From a bacterium (GTDB lineage Bacteria; Desulfobacterota; JAPLJL01): a DNA stretch of 64,000 bases. Shown in pieces: positions 17,241-24,247 of this stretch. The first letter of the stretch is position 1, and each line of letters opens with the position of its first letter. Position numbers and translations under genes: made by a program. The stretch covers positions 1 through 64,000 of the forward strand of contig JAQTNV010000015.1 in assembly GCA_028713675.1 (NCBI GenBank), read 5' to 3'. The notes under the pieces are model-generated. The model did no database searches. It was not told where the DNA came from and was given only the letters and a program-made list of their open reading frames with translations.

Positions 17241-17366
17241 TCAGGTTCAAGGTTCAACGTTCAAGGTTTAGGGGATTCAGAAAACAATTAATCGGGTGCG
17301 ATAGATTCGGCACTTTCAGCATTTTCCGTCTTTAACCCTGAACCGTGAACACTGAACGGTGAACCC
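17241..17366. repeat. Inverted heptamer arrays (GGTTCAA / GTGAACC)
   Basis: In the gap 17217-17429, 17241-17270 repeats 7-bp words like AGGTTCA, and 17334-17366 repeats words like CTGAACC and GTGAACA, which are close to the reverse complement. The two arms could pair across about 65 bp. Confidence 0.65.
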
Positions 17367-17429
17367 AAACAGAAATGAAAGACCTGATGGGGGTGAGAAA
17401 GAGGGAAATTCGAGGAAATGAACCGTGGC

Positions 17430-18395
17430 TTACCGGGCAACGGTCTGCGTGACCGGCGCGGGAGCAGGGACAACGGTCCCGGTAGCCGGGGCGGCATTGG
17501 GCGGGGGAGTGAGGAACCCGTTCAGGATGAGCAGGTTGGTGAAATCGGCGTAATCCGAGGCGGAGGTCGGGGCGAACCCGGAGATGCGCAGGCGCTGGAA
17601 GATGAAAGCCTGGTCCGGGTTTTGGGCATCGAGCTTCAGGAGGGCGTCCTTCACTTTCTGCACCAGTTCCGGATCGGTCCCGGGATAGGAAACGATGTTA
17701 TGATTGGGATAGTACGGGGTGGAGGCGATGATTTTCACCCGGGGCATCTGTCCCCGCGCGTTTTTCATCGCTTCCAGCACATCCTCGCGGACGAAGCCGA
17801 TCTCGGCCCGGCCGTCCGCCACCTTCTCCAGGATCTTTTCCTGGGGCTCCCCGAATTTGTAGCTCAGATCTTTCTCCGGATCCATTCCCGCTCCCTTGAG
17901 CATCATCCACTGGGCGAGGAATCCTCCGACGTTAAAACGCGAGGTGGCCAGAACGGTTTTACCCCGCAGGTCCGTCAACGCCTGGATCGGGCTTCCTTCC
18001 TTGGCCACCACCAGGCCGCGGAATTCGGTCCGCCCGTCAAGCGAAATCGTTTTTACCACCGGAACCGCCTGGTTTTTCTCGGCCAGGATGGCGTAAAGGT
18101 AGGGGTTTTGAAACGAGAAAGCCACATTTTCCCCCTTGATCATTTTCAGAAAGGCGTCCACCGAGGCCGGGCCGGTGAGCATCTCGAATTTGGTGCCGGT
18201 TTCCCTGCTCAGGTAATCCACCAGGAAGATAAAACGCGCCTCCATCATCGGCACGGTGAAAGGGACGGTCGAGACCAGGATTTTGGCCGTCTGTTTTTGG
18301 GATGGACAGGGCTGGCAGGCGGGAGCCAACAACACCGCGGCCCAAAGCAGACCAATGATCATCCGGAAAGAGATTCCTCCGTGAATTTTCGCCAT
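17430..18395 (-). CDS. PhnD-like periplasmic substrate-binding lipoprotein
   Basis: The 321-residue product has a signal peptide ending in a lipobox-like LAPAC (about residue 27). It then has the pattern of the PhnD/SsuA/transferrin-like binding family: STVPFTVPMMEARFIFLVDYLSRETGTKFEML, FSFQNPYLYAIL, GSPIQALTDLRGKTVLATS and GGFLAQWMMLKGAGMD. PhnD proteins bind phosphonate or phosphite; divergent members serve as oxyanion or redox sensors. The last 35 residues are Pro/Ala/Thr-rich. No ABC permease or ATPase is nearby. It lies 16 bp behind the hydrogenase small-subunit gene, inside the operon, which is unexpected. A sensing or accessory role is inference. Confidence 0.85.
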   Translation of the reverse strand: MAKIHGGISFRMIIGLLWAAVLLAPACQPCPSQKQTAKILVSTVPFTVPMMEARFIFLVDYLSRETGTKFEMLTGPASVDAFLKMIKGENVAFSFQNPYLYAILAEKNQAVPVVKTISLDGRTEFRGLVVAKEGSPIQALTDLRGKTVLATSRFNVGGFLAQWMMLKGAGMDPEKDLSYKFGEPQEKILEKVADGRAEIGFVREDVLEAMKNARGQMPRVKIIASTPYYPNHNIVSYPGTDPELVQKVKDALLKLDAQNPDQAFIFQRLRISGFAPTSASDYADFTNLLILNGFLTPPPNAAPATGTVVPAPAPVTQTVAR

Positions 18396-18411
18396 CGGCG
18401 TTTTTCCTTCC

Positions 18412-18903
18412 TTAGGATTTTTCGATATTTTGCAGGAGCTGTTCGGGGTGAACCTGGGCGAGAAGCTCCGGAGCGACTTTCTTGGGAGCCAAGCCCAGGG
18501 CCACTGCCACCCCGTAAAGGATGGCTTCCGGCCGGGCCGGACATCCCGGGACGAAAAAGTTTACCGGGAGGACCTTGTCCAGCCCGCCCAGGGTGGCGTA
18601 GGAATCGAACCAGATATTGCCTCCAGTGGGGCAGCTCCCGATCGCGATCACCAGCTTGGGGTTGGGAACCGCGTCATAGAGTTTTTTCAGAGCGGGAAGC
18701 ACCTGCCGGGTGACCGGCCCGGAAACCAAAAGGACATCCGCGTGCCGGGGCGAGCCCACCAGCTTGATCCCGAAGCGCTCGGCGTCGTAGTAGGGCGTGA
18801 GCACGTTGATCACCTCGATATCGCAGCCGTTGCAGGCCCCGGTATTGCAATGAAAAACCCACAGGGATTTGGGGAAAGCCTTGGCGCAAAGTTTCTTCAG
18901 CAT
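18412..18903 (-). CDS. hyfI: Energy-converting [NiFe] hydrogenase small subunit (HyfI/HycG/EchC type)
   Basis: This 163-residue subunit belongs to the NuoB-like small subunits of group 4 hydrogenases. The proximal [4Fe-4S] cluster ligands are visible as Cys24 and Cys27 (ACNGCDIE), Cys91 (GSCPTGGN) and Cys121 (PGCPARPEAI). The CxGCD motif, rather than the CC pair of complex I NuoB, points to a hydrogenase. It passes electrons between the ferredoxin-like subunit and the Ni-Fe site in the large subunit. It is encoded last among the structural genes, 61 bp after hyfF; that gap carries a short heptamer array. The length is typical for Ech/Hyc-type small subunits without the extra tail. Confidence 0.92.
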   Translation of the reverse strand: MLKKLCAKAFPKSLWVFHCNTGACNGCDIEVINVLTPYYDAERFGIKLVGSPRHADVLLVSGPVTRQVLPALKKLYDAVPNPKLVIAIGSCPTGGNIWFDSYATLGGLDKVLPVNFFVPGCPARPEAILYGVAVALGLAPKKVAPELLAQVHPEQLLQNIEKS

Positions 18904-18928
18904 TTGATTTTCTCTCTATTATTAATTC

Positions 18929-18963
18929 TTTACCCTTTGCCCTACGCTCTATGCCCTATGCTT
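18929..18963. repeat. Heptamer array of CTATGCC type
   Basis: About five 7-bp units (CCCTTTG, CCCTACG, CTCTATG, CCCTATG) fill the short gap between hyfF and hyfI. It belongs to the same word family as arrays at 34680-34712 and 35300-35330. Confidence 0.65.
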
Positions 18964-18964
18964 T

Positions 18965-20455
18965 TTAAGGCATCGCGATCGTGGCGAAGACCGCTTTGGT
19001 CGCTTCATTCAGGATGGGGGAAACGATCTGGGGATACACCCCGATCAGGAGACAGAGGAAAGCCAGGATCAGCATCCCGCCCCACATCATCACCGGAACT
19101 TCTTTAATCCCGGCCGCTTTCAGATTCTCCGGCGCCTCTCCCATGAAGACCTGGTAGGTCAGGTGGATGAAAATGGCTACGTTGAGAATCGCCACCGCCA
19201 CCGCGACCACGGTGGCCCAGGGGAAGCCGGCCTTCACGCCCGCGATGAACAAGGTGAATTCGCTGATGAAGCCGTTGAAAAACGGCAACCCGCCCAGGGC
19301 CAGGGTGGCAACATAAAAGGCCACCGCGGAAATGGGCATATATTTGCCCAGGCCCCCGAGCTCGGAAACCCGGCGGTGATGGGTGGAGTAAATGACCGCG
19401 CCGACGCTGAAAAAGGCCAGGGACTTCATCAGGGAATGGTTGAGGAGGTGGAAGATTCCGCCGTAGATGCCCAGGTAGTTGGCCAGCCCCAGTCCCATCA
19501 GGATGTAACCCATGCTGGTAACCGAGCAGAAGGCCAGGAAGCGCTTCAGGTCATCCTGCATCATCATCATGATCACCCCTACCACCATCGTGAGCATTCC
19601 GAAAACCAGAACCAGGGTGCTGACAATGGGATAGAAGGGGTAGAAAATCAGAACGGTGCGGATCAGGGCGTAAACCCCGACCTTGATCATCACGCCGGAA
19701 AGCATCGCACTGATCGGCGTGGGGGCCTCGGCGTGGGCGTCCGGGAGCCAGGTGTGGAAGGGCACCATGCCCGCCTTGGTCCCGAAACCGACCAGGAGCA
19801 TGACCACCGAGAGAAGAACGATGCTCTTCGGCATCTTACCCGCCACCTTGGCGATCTCGGTCAGCTTCAGGGGATCGACCCCTCCGGTGACCTGCGCTGA
19901 GGCCCCGGAATAAAGCAGGACACATCCGAAGAGGGCGAAGGTGATCCCGACGGTCAGGAGAATGGCGTATTTATAAGCGGCTTCGATCGCGTCCTTGTTC
20001 CAGTAGAAACCCACCAGGATGATCGAAGCCAGCGTGGTTCCCTCGATAATGACCCAGAGAAGAATAATGTTGTTGACGGTGGTGGCGCAGAGCATAGTGG
20101 CGAGGAAAACCATGAACCAGCCGTAGTAGGTTCCCATCCGCTCCGCCTGGATGGCCCCCACCTCCACCTCCCGCCGCATATATGGAATGGAATAGCAGGA
20201 GGCAATCAGGCCGAGCAGGGCGACCAGCCCGGCGATCAGGCCGGAGAGGGCGTCCATCCGGAGCTGACTTGAGTAAAGCGTAAGCACCTCGCCGTGGGTG
20301 GTGGCGATGAAAATCTTGAGCGCGATCACGAAGGTGACGATCGTGCCGAGCAGGGCCAGGGTTTCAGCCACGACCCGGGATTTCCGGCCTACGAGGAAAA
20401 TCAGAATCCCCGCGATCGCCGGAGTCAGGAAAAGATATAGGATTTCGGTATTCAT
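18965..20455 (-). CDS. hyfF: Hydrogenase-4 antiporter-like membrane subunit HyfF
   Basis: The 496-residue product is a polytopic membrane protein of the NuoL/M/N and Mrp antiporter family, with about 14 helices. It includes the conserved proton-pathway region FGTKAGMVPFHTWLPDAHAEAPTPISAMLSGVMIKVGVYALIR. By length and position it matches HyfF. It should translocate ions as electrons move to the Ni-Fe site. It lies 13 bp after hyfE on the same strand. The sequence is intact, and the charged residues within the helices are kept. Confidence 0.92.
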   Translation of the reverse strand: MNTEILYLFLTPAIAGILIFLVGRKSRVVAETLALLGTIVTFVIALKIFIATTHGEVLTLYSSQLRMDALSGLIAGLVALLGLIASCYSIPYMRREVEVGAIQAERMGTYYGWFMVFLATMLCATTVNNIILLWVIIEGTTLASIILVGFYWNKDAIEAAYKYAILLTVGITFALFGCVLLYSGASAQVTGGVDPLKLTEIAKVAGKMPKSIVLLSVVMLLVGFGTKAGMVPFHTWLPDAHAEAPTPISAMLSGVMIKVGVYALIRTVLIFYPFYPIVSTLVLVFGMLTMVVGVIMMMMQDDLKRFLAFCSVTSMGYILMGLGLANYLGIYGGIFHLLNHSLMKSLAFFSVGAVIYSTHHRRVSELGGLGKYMPISAVAFYVATLALGGLPFFNGFISEFTLFIAGVKAGFPWATVVAVAVAILNVAIFIHLTYQVFMGEAPENLKAAGIKEVPVMMWGGMLILAFLCLLIGVYPQIVSPILNEATKAVFATIAMP

Positions 20456-20468
20456 TGTTTCCTGTTCC

Positions 20469-21134
20469 TTACCACCTTAAGCCCCGGAGCTGGAGGGTGT
20501 CGGTGGAGCCGAATTTCTGATAAATCCCGTAAATCACGTAGAGCAGGATCCAGACCGCGATCACCACGTCGGTCACAATCCCGATCAGCGCGGTTTCGCG
20601 AAGCGCCGGGGCCAGGGTGACCAGGGAGAGATGCACCCCGTTTTCGAGGATCAGAAGGCCGTGCACGGTCTTGATCGCGTCGCGGCGGACCAGGATGCAG
20701 TAAAGGCCCATGATGAAAATCGAGAGGCTGACCGCCAGATTGGTCCGGAAGGGTTCGGCGGTGGCGAACTGGCTGGGGGCCACAAACCCGATGTACGAAT
20801 GAGTGACCCGGTAGAGCAGGATCACCACCGCGCTGATCAGGAAGATGGATCCCAAGTACCCGATCAGGGGCTGGAACTCCCGGTCCGTGGTCTTTTTGAT
20901 ATAACGGAGCAGGAGCCAGGGAATGATCACCACCTTGGTGACGAACGCGGTCGCGGCCCAGTAATAAAGCCCGGGATTGTCGATCGCGAAGATGGCGAAA
21001 AGGGTGCACATCAGGAAGGCCTGGATCATGTACACGTAGGCGGCATATTTCAGATTCCGGAGCTCGATGATCAGGTACGAAGTGATGATCATCGAAAGAC
21101 TGATGGTCGATATGATTTTGGCGAATTCCTGCAT
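20469..21134 (-). CDS. hyfE: Hydrogenase-4 membrane subunit HyfE (NuoK-like)
   Basis: The 221-residue product has about six to seven hydrophobic helices and the HyfE pattern, including TVHGLLILENGVHLSL near residue 165, which corresponds to the NuoK-like glutamate region. HyfE is an integral membrane component of formate-hydrogenlyase-like and related complexes and takes part in ion movement. Start and length agree with the family (about 216 residues in E. coli). It is 13 bp from hyfH and 13 bp from hyfF, so all are co-transcribed. Confidence 0.9.
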   Translation of the reverse strand: MQEFAKIISTISLSMIITSYLIIELRNLKYAAYVYMIQAFLMCTLFAIFAIDNPGLYYWAATAFVTKVVIIPWLLLRYIKKTTDREFQPLIGYLGSIFLISAVVILLYRVTHSYIGFVAPSQFATAEPFRTNLAVSLSIFIMGLYCILVRRDAIKTVHGLLILENGVHLSLVTLAPALRETALIGIVTDVVIAVWILLYVIYGIYQKFGSTDTLQLRGLRW

Positions 21135-21147
21135 AGTTATTCCCGAA

Positions 21148-21609
21148 TTACTTTCCCGCCGGTCCGGCTGCTTCCTTGGACCGGAACCCGGTTACCATCA
21201 TTTTATCCAGGGCGCTCTTGGGTTTGAAACAGCGCCCGCAGCGCCCGCAGGTGCCCATGTAAAGTTCGGTGCGGATGTAAAGGTCATTGTTGTCGTTGGT
21301 GGCGGTCTGGTACTCGGTGGACATCGTAATCGCGTTTTCCGGGCAGACTTCGGCGCAGCGCCCGCAGTAGGTGCAGCGCCGGAGGAAATACTCCAGCGTC
21401 CGGGTGGTCTCCGTGTCGTTGATCTCGATCAGCCGGGCCGGGCAGACATTGGCGCAGCCCCCGCAGCCGATGCATTTTTCCACTTCAATCTTGATCTTGC
21501 CCCGGAACCAGTCCCCGGGGGGATTGAACTCCGGGCCCAGGGGGAAGGGCATCGTGACCCGTCCCGCCTTGAAACAGATTGCCGCTTCTTTCAGCTTGCT
21601 TTTCAGCAT
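21148..21609 (-). CDS. hyfH: Hydrogenase 4Fe-4S electron-transfer subunit HyfH (NuoI-like)
   Basis: The 153-residue product contains two [4Fe-4S] motifs, CIGCGGCANVCP and CTYCGRCAEVCP. After about 35 residues comes an additional cysteine pair group, CGRCGRC, near residue 130. The first two clusters match NuoI/HycF/HyfH, which carry electrons from the soluble electron-input module to the small subunit. The additional CxxCxxC is not standard for the family and may hold another centre or contact a partner. It lies 13 bp after hyfC and before hyfE. Confidence 0.9.
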   Translation of the reverse strand: MLKSKLKEAAICFKAGRVTMPFPLGPEFNPPGDWFRGKIKIEVEKCIGCGGCANVCPARLIEINDTETTRTLEYFLRRCTYCGRCAEVCPENAITMSTEYQTATNDNNDLYIRTELYMGTCGRCGRCFKPKSALDKMMVTGFRSKEAAGPAGK

Positions 21610-21622
21610 TGGTTCAACCTCA

Positions 21623-22528
21623 TTACACCCCGATCAGGGCGAAGCTCACGGCAAAGAGCAGGATCGCCCAGAGGATGATGAAATACCTGACGGCCTGATC
21701 CACCCGGATCCGGGGGTTGACCGCATCGATCACCCCAACTATCACGATCACCACCATTACCTTGGCGAAGTTGATCAGGATATCCACGGGAATGATCCCG
21801 GTTTTCGGCCAAGGGAGAAAGACCTCCAGGAACAGGGAGGCCAGAATAATCTGCTTGGCGTAGAAGCCCCATTTGTAAAGGGCCAGCTTGGGACCGGAGG
21901 CTTCCAGGAAGGGACCGCCCATGAGTTCCTGGTCGGCTTCGGGGATATCGAAGGGCAGCTTGCCGAGCTGGATCTGGAGGATCAGGAAGAACGGGACGGC
22001 GGCGATGATCATGGAGAGACTGGGCCCGGTGGCATGGTACCATTCGGAAATCTGGGAGAGATTGAAGGACTTGGTCGGGATCACCGCCACGATCAGGCAG
22101 GTCAGGACGATGATTTCCACCACGATCCCGAGCATCATCTCGCGGGCGGATCCGATCGTGCCGTAGGGGCTCCCGGTCGCGGTTCCCCCCAGCATGATCC
22201 CGAGGGAGGCCAGCACCAGGAAATAAACCAGGACGATGACGTCGCCGGCGAATCCCAGAGGGGCGCCCGCCCCCATGGGGGTGAAGAGCGCCGCAGCCAG
22301 GATGCTGCCGAAGGTGAGGACCGGCCCGAGGGAGAAGGTGGGGTTGCCCGCCACGTTCAGGTTTTCCTTGCCCAGGAGTTTCAGGAGATCGAGATAGGGC
22401 TGGATCAACGGGGGCCCCTTCCGGGAATGGACGACCGCTTTGAGTTTGCGGATCACCCCTTCCATGAAGGGAGCGACCAGGATCACCAGGGCCAGATTAG
22501 TCAGAGCAATTAATATCGTTTTGGCCAT
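21623..22528 (-). CDS. hyfC: Hydrogenase membrane subunit HyfC (NuoH/HycD-like)
   Basis: The 301-residue product is the NuoH-like membrane anchor with about eight helices. It shows conserved loops facing the large subunit: HSRKGPPLIQPYLDLLKLLGKE near residues 34-55 and the acidic LPFDIPEADQELMGGPFLEASG near residue 180. In complex I and group 4 hydrogenases this subunit couples the redox module to the ion-pumping arm. It follows the large-subunit gene by 16 bp. Length and motifs are normal. Confidence 0.93.
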   Translation of the reverse strand: MAKTILIALTNLALVILVAPFMEGVIRKLKAVVHSRKGPPLIQPYLDLLKLLGKENLNVAGNPTFSLGPVLTFGSILAAALFTPMGAGAPLGFAGDVIVLVYFLVLASLGIMLGGTATGSPYGTIGSAREMMLGIVVEIIVLTCLIVAVIPTKSFNLSQISEWYHATGPSLSMIIAAVPFFLILQIQLGKLPFDIPEADQELMGGPFLEASGPKLALYKWGFYAKQIILASLFLEVFLPWPKTGIIPVDILINFAKVMVVIVIVGVIDAVNPRIRVDQAVRYFIILWAILLFAVSFALIGV

Positions 22529-22544
22529 GCCTTGTTCCTAATTC

Positions 22545-24227
22545 TTAACGCCGTTTACTGCGGCTTAATTTAACCAGTTCCTCGTTGGTGTAAATCCGGG
22601 CCTTCCCGCTCTTCCGGTCTACCACCTCGACCCGTTCGGTGCAGGAGAAGCAGGGATCGTAAGTCGCGATCGCGATCGGCACATCGGCCAGCTCCATCCC
22701 CTTCAGCATCGCCGGAGAAGAAGCCAGGTTCATGTAGCTCGGGGCCCGCACCTTCCAGCGGTAGGGCCGGTTATCCTCGCCGGTCAGGACGTAATGCATG
22801 GACTCGCCCCGCGGCGCTTCCACCACTCGGATCCCTTCCTTCCCGGCCGGTATCTCGTTCGGGATATCGGCCATGATCGGTCCGTCGGGCAATTCCCGGA
22901 GGCCCTGGCGGATCAGGCGGATGGAATCCAGGGTTTCGGTCAGGCGCACCAGCGTCCGGGCCAGGTTGTCGCAGCCGGTCTGGACCTTCTTTTCCGGAAC
23001 CAGGTGGTCATAAGCGGAATACGGGTGGTCGACCCGGGCGTCAATTGCCACTCCGGACCCCCGGGCGGTCGGGCCGGTAACAGCATAAGCCAGGGCATCC
23101 TCGTGTTTGAGTACGCCCACGTTTTTCAAACGCATCATCAGGGGAGTATCACCGCCGATCGCATCGATGACCTGGAGCCATTCCCGCTCCACTTCGGCGA
23201 CCACCTCGAGAATCTTGGGTTTCTGCTCGGCGGTGATGTCCCGGCGAACCCCGCCGACCAGGTTCATTCCGTAGGTCTTCCGGTTCCCGGTGATCTGCTC
23301 GGCCAGCCACATGACCGGCTCGCGCATCCGCCAGGTCTGCATCAGGACGGTATCGAACCCGAGGACGTGACCCCCGATCCCCAGCCAGAGGAGGTGCGAA
23401 TGGACCCGCTCAATTTCCAGCAGGATACTGCGGATGTAGCGGGCCCGGAGGGGGACCTGGATTTCGGCGGCTTCTTCTACGGCTTCACAGTAACACGTAC
23501 TGTGTATGTATCCTCATATCCCTCATATGCGTTCGGCCATAAAGACCGTTTGGTTGTAGGTCAGGGCCGAATCCGCGATCTTCTCGATCCCGCGGTGATT
23601 GTAGAATCCCCGGTAATCGCAGCCGACCACCGTCTCGCCTTCGACAAACACCCGGAAGAGGACCGGTTCCTCGAGCACCGGGAAAAACGGCCCGATCGGG
23701 ACCACGGTGGCGTTCTCGGGGGGCTCCACCGGGACGGGGGCCATTCCCTCGGCCGCCGGGGGCCGGAAGCGGTAGTCGAAATCCCTTCTTAAAGGATGTA
23801 GATTGGCGGGCCAGTCATCCGGGAGGGCGATCCGCCGGGGATCCGACGTCCCCCGGGCCTTGATCCCGAGGAGATCCTGGAATTCCCGCTCCGCCCAGCT
23901 GGCTCCGGGAATCAGCGAAGTGACGGAATCAATTTCGGGCTGATTCTGATCCAGGGAGGACTGCAGGAGGATAAACATCTTGTCCTCATCCAGGGAGAAG
24001 ATGTGGGTGGTCTGGAAATCCTTATTGGTCGGGCGTCGGTCCACCCCCACGATGGTGTTAAAACGGGCTTTCAGTTCCCGGACCAGGTACTCGGTCAGGG
24101 GGCGAAGCGCCGACGGCCGGATCGAGAAGTAAACCTTTTTCTTCACCGGTTCCCGGACGGAGAGGATCTCGTTGGGGAACTTGGCTTTGAGATTCTCGAT
24201 TAATTTGCTGCCGGTTTCAAAAACCAC
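22545..24227 (-). CDS. hyfG: Group 4 [NiFe] hydrogenase large subunit HyfG with two selenocysteines (UxxU)
   Basis: One frame runs from GTG 24227 (AAGGAGG 9 nt upstream) to the stop at 22545, 560 residues, interrupted only by TGA at 23525-23523 and 23516-23514. Residues 1-170 form a NuoC-like domain and the rest the HycE/NuoD-like catalytic domain. Around the TGAs the protein reads AERI-U-GI-U-GYIHSTCYCEAVEEA, where HycE has RVCGICGFAHSTAY. The TGAs therefore replace the two nickel-binding cysteines (residues 235 and 238). Homology continues without a shift (IQVPLRARYIRSILLEIERVHSHLLWLG). The C-terminal motif keeps cysteines: DPCFSC, Cys526 and Cys529, followed by TER, where the protease should cut, and a 28-residue tail. 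A hairpin fitting a SECIS follows the TGAs. The alternative, two nonsense mutations hitting both catalytic cysteines in an otherwise intact gene, is much less likely. Confidence 0.87.
23486..23504 (-). promoter_or_regulatory. Candidate bacterial SECIS hairpin in hyfG
   Basis: On the coding (minus) strand CACAGTA (23504-23498) pairs perfectly with TACTGTG (23492-23486) around the 5-nt loop CGTGT. The loop starts 16 nt after the second TGA and 25 nt after the first, within the spacing known for bacterial SECIS elements. It has G at loop position 2 followed by U. Codons here (ATA, AGT, TGT) are unlike the GC-ending codons of the rest of the gene, as expected if the RNA fold is selected. Confidence 0.75.
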
Positions 24228-24247
24228 TCTCTATATCCTCCTTACTC

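Noticed and set aside
22545..24227. hyfG as a pseudogene, or as two separate proteins (22545-23342 and 23523-24227)
   Set aside because: Both TGA codons hit the conserved CxxC cysteines in an otherwise continuous, well-conserved frame, and a SECIS-like hairpin follows. Random decay would not choose these two codons. A separate ATG start for the second part would leave out the nickel motif.
18412..24227. Complex I (nuo) or hydrogenase-related Ehr complex without a Ni-Fe site
   Set aside because: The small subunit has the hydrogenase-type CxGCD motif, the large subunit keeps DPCFSC and a cleavable tail, and a maturation protease is in the operon.
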